DNA of 64,000 nt, from assembly GCA_905182165.1 (NCBI GenBank), contig CAJJAK010000006.1, forward strand, positions 124,001-188,000, read 5' to 3'. The translations under genes were made by a program, and so were the position numbers. The DNA is from an uncultured Paracoccaceae bacterium. Lineage in GTDB: Bacteria > Pseudomonadota > Alphaproteobacteria > Rhodobacterales > Rhodobacteraceae. The notes beneath the pieces are model-generated. The model did no database searches. It was not told the origin of the DNA and saw only the letters and a list, made by a program, of their open reading frames with translations. Of this stretch, positions 58,309 through 64,000 are shown piece by piece; within the stretch, counting starts at the first letter, position 1, and every line of letters starts with the position of its first letter.

Positions 58309-58406
58309 AGTTTTTGTAAATAATAGAGTGGCCTGATTAATGTTAAGTTTTAAATAGATATCAAGCGATTAAGATTCGCAAAATATCGAAGGGTTTAAAT
58401 AATTTG

Positions 58407-59348
58407 ATGGATAACTCACCGTTTTTAAGTTCAAAAAAAATAGTTTGTTCTGCAGATTTACTGAACCGTGCTCTAAAATTAAAAACACCAAATGTGGTGG
58501 TGGCAAATGCTGGCTCTAAATTGCCTATGGAAGCGGCCTTAGAAGCTACATTGGCCGGAATTATGACCCCTATTTTTGTTGGTAATATAACAAAAATTAC
58601 TGCTGAAGCTGATGATTTAAAATGGGATATTTCAAAATTTGAAATGGTAGAGGCTCAAGGAGAGGAATCTAGTGCTAAGATAGCGGCAGAATTATGCGGA
58701 TTGGGTCATGGGGATATTCTAATGAAAGGTGACCTTCATTCTGATACCTTCATGAAAGCCACTTTAACAAAAGGATCCGGGTTAAGGACTGGAAAGCGAT
58801 TAGTACATTCTTTTTTTATTACCCATCCAAGCGATCGGCGTCCTTTATTAATCTCTGATGCCGCTGTTAATATAAAACCTAATTTAACAACTAGAAAAGA
58901 AGCAACGCGTTTTGCTGTGGATATTTTGCATGTGCTAGGTAATCAGCGACCAAAAGTGGCATTTCTTTCTGCTACTGAGGTCCCGAGTGCCTCAATGGAA
59001 AGTAGTATGGACGCGGCGACCTTAAATGAGTGGGCTACTTCAGAAATTAAAGGCGCTGATTTTTCTGGTCCCTTGGCGTTAGATCTCATTTTATCTCCTA
59101 AAAGTGTTCAAGTTAAAGGATTTTCAAATGATCCAGTTGCAGGCAAAGCTGATGCAATAATAGTTCCAGATATTGTTTCAGGAAATGCTATTTTTAAAGC
59201 ATTGGTTTATTTGGCTGGAGGTTGTGCCGCAGGGATTGTGAATGGCGCCAAAGTGCCAATATTATTAACGAGCAGGTCGGATCCAGCAGCAGCTCGTATT
59301 GCATCTGTAGCATTAGCCACAATCCTTAGTGATAGTTCAAAAATATAG
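58407..59348 (+). CDS. pta: Phosphate acetyltransferase (Pta, taurine-pathway type)
   Basis: A 313-residue phosphate acetyl/butyryltransferase. It converts acetyl phosphate made by Xsc to acetyl-CoA. VVVANAGSKLPMEAALEATLAG, LMKGDLHSDTFMKATL, FLSATEVPSASMESS and IVPDIVSGNAIFKALVYLAGG are the conserved blocks. This short form lacks the N-terminal regulatory region of E. coli Pta. ATG 58407, after GAAGGG, is preferred to TTG 58404. Frame intact. Confidence 0.92.
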   Translation: MDNSPFLSSKKIVCSADLLNRALKLKTPNVVVANAGSKLPMEAALEATLAGIMTPIFVGNITKITAEADDLKWDISKFEMVEAQGEESSAKIAAELCGLGHGDILMKGDLHSDTFMKATLTKGSGLRTGKRLVHSFFITHPSDRRPLLISDAAVNIKPNLTTRKEATRFAVDILHVLGNQRPKVAFLSATEVPSASMESSMDAATLNEWATSEIKGADFSGPLALDLILSPKSVQVKGFSNDPVAGKADAIIVPDIVSGNAIFKALVYLAGGCAAGIVNGAKVPILLTSRSDPAAARIASVALATILSDSSKI

Positions 59349-59426
59349 TTTTTTAACTTGTATTTTGTTAAATGACTGTGATTTATATCTTAATATGTTT
59401 ATATATTTTGTAACTGGTAGTTACTT

Positions 59427-59440
59427 AACCAAAATTGGTT
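59427..59440. promoter_or_regulatory. Palindrome upstream of soeA
   Basis: AACCAAAATTGGTT is a perfect 14-base dyad ending 28 bases before the soeA GTG start. A regulator site is likely; the position near a probable promoter fits repression or activation of soeABC. Confidence 0.45.
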
Positions 59441-59467
59441 CAGTGCTTTTAATAAAAGGTTTGTTTA

Positions 59468-62344
59468 GTGAGTAAATTTGTTCAACCTGCATTGAATTTG
59501 AGCCCAAAGGTTAATGATGAAATTCGAAAAACCACATGCTATATGTGCGCTTGTCGCTGTGGCATAGATGTTCATATACAAAGTGGTAAAGTTAAATACA
59601 TAGAGGGGAATAGAGATCACCCTGTGAATAAAGGTGTCCTCTGTGCAAAGGGCTCGGCTGGGATTATGCAAATTTATTCACCAGCACGTTTGCGTTCACC
59701 CATGAAAAGAGTTGGTCCAAGGGGCAGTGGTGCATTTGAAGAAATAAGTTGGGATGAGGCTCTACAGCTTGCGACAGATTGGTTAAGTCCAGTGAGGAAA
59801 ACTGATCCAAAAAAATTAGCATTTTTCACAGGAAGAGATCAATCACAGTCATTTACTAGTTGGTGGGCGCAGGCATTTGGAACTCCAAATTATGCAGCTC
59901 ATGGTGGTTTTTGTTCAGTTAATATGGCAGCAGCAGGCATATATACCATGGGAGGTGCTTTCTGGGAATTTGGTCAACCTGATTGGGATAGAACTAAATT
60001 ATTTATGATTTTCGGTGTTGCAGAAGATCATGATAGTAATCCAATTAAGATGGGTTTGGGTAAACTAAAAAAACGGGGTGCTAAAGTTATAGGCGTTAAT
60101 CCAATTCGAACTGGATATAATGCAATTGCAGATGAGTGGATTGGAATAACGCCAGGTACAGATGGTTTATTTATTTTATCCTTGGTGCATACATTAATGA
60201 AAGCTGGTAAGATCGATTTAGAATATCTTATTCGTTATACAAATGCGCCGTATCTAATTGACAGTAAGCCCGAATCTAAAACTTTTGGTTTGTTCATTAG
60301 AGATGAAGCTGGTGAACCTTTGGTTCTTGACCGTAAAACTAAAAAGGCAGTTGCATGGAATGCAAGTGGGGTAAGTCCTGATTTAACTGGTAGCTATCGA
60401 AAAGGTGGTACTAGTCATGTTTCAGTTTTTCAATTATTAATAAAAAGGTATATGTCTGAAGATTATTCTCCAGAGTCAGTCGAAAAAACGGTTGGTATTT
60501 CGGCGAACAGAATAAAAAAGATTGCGGCTGAATTAGCCCGCGTTGCCTTTGAGGAAGAGATTGTAATTAATCAAAAATGGACAGATTTTCGAGGAGAAAA
60601 ACACGACAAGATGATAGGAAGGCCCGTTAGCTTTCATGCGATGAGAGGAATTTCGGCGCATTCAAATGGTTTTCAAACATGTAGATCTTTGCATTTACTT
60701 CAAATAATTTTAGGTAGTGTAGAGGTTCCGGGTGGTTTTCGTTTTAAGCCACCCTATCCAAAGCATTCCACAAATCATCCAAAACCACACTGCAAGGTAG
60801 TGCCTGGGCAACCGTTAGACGGTCCACATCTTGGGTACATTCAAGGACCAGAAGATTTATGTGTTGATGATGATGGTAAACCAATTCGAATAGATAAAGC
60901 ATTTTCTTGGGAGAATCCAATGTCTGCTCATGGATTGATGCATATGGTTATTAGTAATGCCTATGCTGGTGACCCTTATCCAGTAGATGTGCTGTTTATG
61001 TATATGGCTAATATGTCATGGAATTCCTCGATGAATACAACTGGTGTTATGGAAATGTTAACAGCAAAAAATGATGATGGTGAATACAAAATACCTAAAC
61101 TGATTTATTCAGATGCTTACTCTTCAGAAATGGTAGCTTATGCTGATTTAATTTTGCCTGATACCACATACATGGAGAGACATGATTGTATAAGTCTTTT
61201 AGATCGACCTATTTGTGAAGCTGACGCAGTTGCTGATAGTATTAGGTGGCCAGTCATAGAGCCTGATAGAGATGTGCGTGGATTTCAATCTGTTTTATTA
61301 GACTTAGGTGCTCGGTTAGAATTGCCAGGCTTTATAAACGAAAATGGAGAGCCAAAATTCAAGGATTACGCTGACTACATAACTAACCATGAACGACGGC
61401 CAGGCGTTGGACCACTATCCGGTTTCAGAGGTAAGAATGGTAATGATGAGGGGCGAGGAGAACCTAATCCAAACCAAATTCAAGCTTACATTGATAATGG
61501 GGGTTTTTGGAAAAAAGACATCCCAGAAGCGGCTCAATTTTTTAAGCCATGGAATGCTGATTATCAAGAATGGGCTGTAAAGACTGGTCTTTTTGATAAA
61601 CCAGCTCCTTATCTTTTTGATATATATATCGAACCAATGCAAAAGTTTATTTTATCTGCTAGTGGTATTGGGCATAAGCAGCCACCAGATCATCTCCGTA
61701 AGCAAATCCTAGAAACTATGGATCCCTTACCTATTTGGTATGAAACTTTTGAAGATCAAGTAACGGATCTTGATGAATATCCAATCCATGCGTTGACCCA
61801 ACGTCCAATGGCAATGTACCACAGTTGGGGAAGCCAAAATGCTTGGTTAAGGCAAATTCATGGCCATAATCCGATGTATTTGCCAAAGAAAATTTGGAAA
61901 ATGAATAAATTTAATGAAGGAGATTGGGCATTAATCACTTCAAGGCATGGATCAATAAAGGTACCAGTCGCTCGTATGGATGCTTTAAATGAAAACACGA
62001 TTTGGACCTGGAATGCGATTGGGAAGCGAAGGGGTGCGTGGGCCCTAGAGGATGATGCGACAGAATCAAATAAAGGATTTTTATTAAACCATATTATTCA
62101 CGAATTATTACCACCTAAAAAGGATGGTATGCGTTGGTCTAATAGTGATCCCATAACGGGTCAAGCTGCCTGGTTTGATCTGCGAGTTAAGATTGAAAAG
62201 GTAGAGATAGCAACTCATGTAGAGCCTTTTCCTTCGGCTCAAAAGTCTCCAGTGGGCTCTGCGCCTAAAGATATTAAATATGGAAAAGAATTTAATGACT
62301 TAATTACCACAGAAAACTCAAACCTAATTAGGTCTTGTTATTGA
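59468..62344 (+). CDS. soeA: Sulfite dehydrogenase (quinone) molybdoprotein SoeA
   Basis: Large molybdopterin oxidoreductase, 958 residues, catalysing cytoplasmic oxidation of sulfite to sulfate with electrons going to the quinone pool. The N-terminal [4Fe-4S] motif has Cys24, Cys27, Cys31 and Cys59. No Tat signal, as expected for SoeA. LAFFTGRDQSQSFTSWWAQAFGTPNYAAHGGFCSVNMA and DLILPDTTYMERHDCISLLDRP follow, and the C-terminal molybdopterin-binding domain begins near YPIHALTQRP. GTG start after AAAAGG. Formate dehydrogenase-like enzymes share the fold; the taurine neighbours and SoeB/SoeC favour sulfite. Confidence 0.88.
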   Translation: MSKFVQPALNLSPKVNDEIRKTTCYMCACRCGIDVHIQSGKVKYIEGNRDHPVNKGVLCAKGSAGIMQIYSPARLRSPMKRVGPRGSGAFEEISWDEALQLATDWLSPVRKTDPKKLAFFTGRDQSQSFTSWWAQAFGTPNYAAHGGFCSVNMAAAGIYTMGGAFWEFGQPDWDRTKLFMIFGVAEDHDSNPIKMGLGKLKKRGAKVIGVNPIRTGYNAIADEWIGITPGTDGLFILSLVHTLMKAGKIDLEYLIRYTNAPYLIDSKPESKTFGLFIRDEAGEPLVLDRKTKKAVAWNASGVSPDLTGSYRKGGTSHVSVFQLLIKRYMSEDYSPESVEKTVGISANRIKKIAAELARVAFEEEIVINQKWTDFRGEKHDKMIGRPVSFHAMRGISAHSNGFQTCRSLHLLQIILGSVEVPGGFRFKPPYPKHSTNHPKPHCKVVPGQPLDGPHLGYIQGPEDLCVDDDGKPIRIDKAFSWENPMSAHGLMHMVISNAYAGDPYPVDVLFMYMANMSWNSSMNTTGVMEMLTAKNDDGEYKIPKLIYSDAYSSEMVAYADLILPDTTYMERHDCISLLDRPICEADAVADSIRWPVIEPDRDVRGFQSVLLDLGARLELPGFINENGEPKFKDYADYITNHERRPGVGPLSGFRGKNGNDEGRGEPNPNQIQAYIDNGGFWKKDIPEAAQFFKPWNADYQEWAVKTGLFDKPAPYLFDIYIEPMQKFILSASGIGHKQPPDHLRKQILETMDPLPIWYETFEDQVTDLDEYPIHALTQRPMAMYHSWGSQNAWLRQIHGHNPMYLPKKIWKMNKFNEGDWALITSRHGSIKVPVARMDALNENTIWTWNAIGKRRGAWALEDDATESNKGFLLNHIIHELLPPKKDGMRWSNSDPITGQAAWFDLRVKIEKVEIATHVEPFPSAQKSPVGSAPKDIKYGKEFNDLITTENSNLIRSCY

Positions 62345-63038
62345 TTTAGACACATGTGTTGGCTGTCATGCGTGTGCGACAGCTTGTAAACAGTGGAATA
62401 CCTCAGGCACGATTGGTCCTTTGAGCGATGAGCGACCCCATGGCAAAGACCCTAGTGGTAGTTGGCTCAACCGTATCCACTCCTATGAGGTTGGAGATAG
62501 TCCCCATAGTAAAACTGTGAATATCCCCATGTCTTGTATGCATTGTGAGACTGCTGATTGTGTAACGGTGTGTCCGACCGGTGCGAGTTACAAACGCCAA
62601 GAAGACGGTATTGTATTGGTTAATGAAGACGCCTGCATAGGTTGTGGCCTTTGTGCTTGGGCTTGTCCTTATGGCGCCCGTGAGATGGATCAGGCTGCTG
62701 GCGTCATGAAAAAATGTACTCTCTGTGTGGACCGTATTTATAACGAGAACCTGCCTGAAGAAGATCGTGTACCATCTTGCGTGCGCACGTGCCCGTCAGG
62801 TGCGCGGCACTTTGGTGATCTAGCTGATGAAACTTCTGATGTGTCTTTACTAGTTGCTGCAAGAGATGGCATGGATCTGATGCCAGAATTGGGTACTAAA
62901 CCGGTAAATAAATATCTCCCGCCCAGGCCAAAAGATGTAATTCCAGAATTTGATATTTTAGCTCCTTATTTGGAGCCAGTGGCTACAACTCAAAAAGGTT
63001 TCCTCGGTTGGCTTGATAAAGCACTGGAGAAAATCTGA
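62328..63038 (+). CDS. soeB: Sulfite dehydrogenase iron-sulfur subunit SoeB (5' end damaged)
   Basis: Ferredoxin-like electron-transfer subunit with four [4Fe-4S] motifs: CVGCHACATAC (in LVIDLDTCVGC...), CMHCETADCVTVCP, CIGCGLCAWACPYGA and CTLCVDRI...CVRTCP. The first in-frame ATG is 62421, after the first motif, so the true start is upstream. ATG 62295 is in the same frame but TAA occurs at 62301 and 62325; an indel or base errors are likely there. The stop overlaps the soeC ATG. Confidence 0.88.
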   Translation, partial: LGLVIDLDTCVGCHACATACKQWNTSGTIGPLSDERPHGKDPSGSWLNRIHSYEVGDSPHSKTVNIPMSCMHCETADCVTVCPTGASYKRQEDGIVLVNEDACIGCGLCAWACPYGAREMDQAAGVMKKCTLCVDRIYNENLPEEDRVPSCVRTCPSGARHFGDLADETSDVSLLVAARDGMDLMPELGTKPVNKYLPPRPKDVIPEFDILAPYLEPVATTQKGFLGWLDKALEKI

Positions 63039-63325
63039 TGCACCCTGCGGGCTCCGTAATTATCTTCACTGTAGCTTCTGGCCTTGGCTTTGGTTTACTT
63101 ACATGGCTTGGCCTAGGTCTACCGAATACCGTTGGTTGGGCGGCATTTTGGCACTATTGTTTAGCTTATGGGTTTTCACTACTTGGATTATTAAGCTCAA
63201 CTTTTCATCTCGGTAATCCTCAACGGTTTTTAAAAGCTTTCAGTCAGTGGCGCACAAGTTGGTTAAGTCGCGAAGGTGTTATTTCTGTATCTACTAATTT
63301 TAATTGCACCGTTTGCTATTGGTAA
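63038..63325 (+). CDS. soeC: Sulfite dehydrogenase membrane anchor SoeC, N-terminal piece
   Basis: DmsC-like quinone-reactive membrane subunit. The first helices are SVIIFTVASGLGFGLLTWLGLGL and WHYCLAYGFSLLGLLSS, with the conserved FHLGNPQRFLKAFSQWRTSWLSREGV motif between helices. The frame is lost near 63290. Its ATG overlaps the soeB stop. Confidence 0.88.
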   Translation: MHPAGSVIIFTVASGLGFGLLTWLGLGLPNTVGWAAFWHYCLAYGFSLLGLLSSTFHLGNPQRFLKAFSQWRTSWLSREGVISVSTNFNCTVCYW

Positions 63326-63911
63326 GATATTTTTTCAAGTGGATTATGCATTACTAGGTGTCTTATGCTCTGGATTGGCGTTGTTAACAATAATTTGTAC
63401 TTCGATGATCTATGGACAATTAAAAACAGTCCCAAGATGGAATAATTATTTTACACCAATATTGTTTGTACTTTATAGTTTAGGCGGTGGAGCAATTATA
63501 GCTTCTGAAATTAAACTTGCATCATATATCTTGATTATTTCAGGGTTTATTCAGATTTTTTCTTGGAAAACAGGAGATAAATCTTTCAATAAATCGGGAT
63601 CAAACATAAAAACTGCAACAGGCTTAGGTCAAATTGGTGACGTCCGATTACTGGAAGGACCCCATTCGGGCACTAATTACCTTTTAAAAGAAATGGTTTA
63701 TATTATAGGTCGAAAACACAGCCAAAGGTTAAGAATAATCGGGTTTTTATTTGTAGGGCTTTTGCCAGGGCTTATTCTGTTATCAATACCAATTAATATT
63801 ATTACCTTAATTTTGACTTTAGTAATTCATTTGATAGGTGTCACTGTAATAAGGTGGCTTTTTTTCGCCGAAGCAGAGCATGTTGTTGGGCTGTATTACT
63901 CTATGCGTTGA
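63276..63911 (+). CDS. soeC: Sulfite dehydrogenase membrane anchor SoeC, C-terminal piece
   Basis: Remaining helices of SoeC (IICTSMIYGQLKTVPRWNNYFTPILFVLYSLGGGAI..., IIGFLFVGLLPGLILLSIPINIITLILTLVIHLIG) ending in RWLFFAEAEHVVGLYYSMR, typical of DmsC/SoeC. Joined, the subunit has about 290 residues and 8 helices. Confidence 0.86.
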   Translation: MLFLYLLILIAPFAIGKIFFQVDYALLGVLCSGLALLTIICTSMIYGQLKTVPRWNNYFTPILFVLYSLGGGAIIASEIKLASYILIISGFIQIFSWKTGDKSFNKSGSNIKTATGLGQIGDVRLLEGPHSGTNYLLKEMVYIIGRKHSQRLRIIGFLFVGLLPGLILLSIPINIITLILTLVIHLIGVTVIRWLFFAEAEHVVGLYYSMR

Positions 63912-63971
63912 TCTGTTTTTTTATTACTTCATATTGCACCATTTATTTACTACTTACCAAAGGTATTATTA

Positions 63972-64000
63972 TGCAGGTAGTTGATCCCGTAGCATAGAGT
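63972..64000 (+). other. Possible start of a next gene at the right edge
   Basis: An ATG at 63972 follows AAAGG, but the frame reaches TAG after only eight codons. Either this is a gene with another indel or a chance match; the window ends too soon to tell. Confidence 0.2.

Overview
The window is an AT-rich (roughly one-third G+C by eye, not counted) bacterial chromosome segment packed with housekeeping genes. Several signs point to an alphaproteobacterium of the Rhodobacterales: an RpoE-ChrR pair next to the amine-oxidase/DUF1365/MFS/DUF3833/SDR set, a Tpa-Xsc-Pta-SoeABC taurine/sulfite locus, an IalB-like protein beside rlmN, DUF1467 after methylmalonyl-CoA epimerase, DUF3572, an NDUFA9-like protein beside uppP, and a sucCDAB-lpd operon behind mdh. 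The low G+C suggests a streamlined marine roseobacter rather than a typical GC-rich one; that is inference. I see no tRNA, rRNA, CRISPR, phage or insertion sequence, and no gene-free stretch longer than 300 bases once broken genes are counted.

Layout. 1-1728: dnaE2 (minus, runs off the left edge). 1859-3670: NDUFA9-like protein and uppP, convergent. 3835-9675: glutamate synthase gltD then gltB. 9926-12415: GST, queG, epimerase. 12503-16418: envelope and ribosome genes (small membrane protein, two L,D-transpeptidases, CAP lipoprotein, rlmN, IalB-like). 16577-21971: asparaginase and a purine-ring catabolism set (puuE-uraD fusion, allE, allA, FAD-linked oxidase). 22002-24926: heme genes hemC, hemE, hemF. 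25011-29925: transporter, nitroreductase, DUF1467, mce, topA. 30038-31983: FAD monooxygenase plus VOC protein. 32043-33237: chrR and rpoE, divergent from a five-gene cluster (33434-37998) like the sigma-E-dependent RSP1091-1087 operon of Rhodobacter sphaeroides. 38090-38734: an FCD/GntR regulator. 38760-48199: mdh-sucC-sucD-sucA-sucB-VOC-lpdA on the minus strand. 48436-54957: ygfZ, suhB, uvrD/pcrA-type helicase, DUF3572, TSUP permease, DUF983, NUDIX. 55063-63911: tpa, xsc, pta, soeA, soeB, soeC.

How the parts work together. Tpa, Xsc and Pta turn taurine into acetyl-CoA plus sulfite, and SoeABC oxidises the sulfite to sulfate. PuuE-UraD, AllE and AllA carry ureide nitrogen from purines towards ureidoglycolate and glyoxylate. 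RpoE-ChrR should drive both itself and the divergent membrane-lipid cluster: two face-to-face promoters of the TGATC-N18-TA type lie between them. The GntR regulator has a pair of TTTGTGATCACA-type palindromes at its own promoter, and an equivalent pair lies upstream of sucC about 9 kb away, suggesting that it controls the 2-oxoglutarate dehydrogenase/succinyl-CoA synthetase operon.

Caution on quality. More than twenty genes, many essential (topA, sucA, lpdA, hemE, gltB, uppP, rlmN), are split by frame changes while the protein sequence on both sides stays well conserved. This looks like small insertion/deletion errors of a long-read assembly rather than real pseudogenes. Pieces of one gene are listed as separate CDS entries that cross-refer to each other. 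Family assignments come from recognising sequence motifs; no database search was run.
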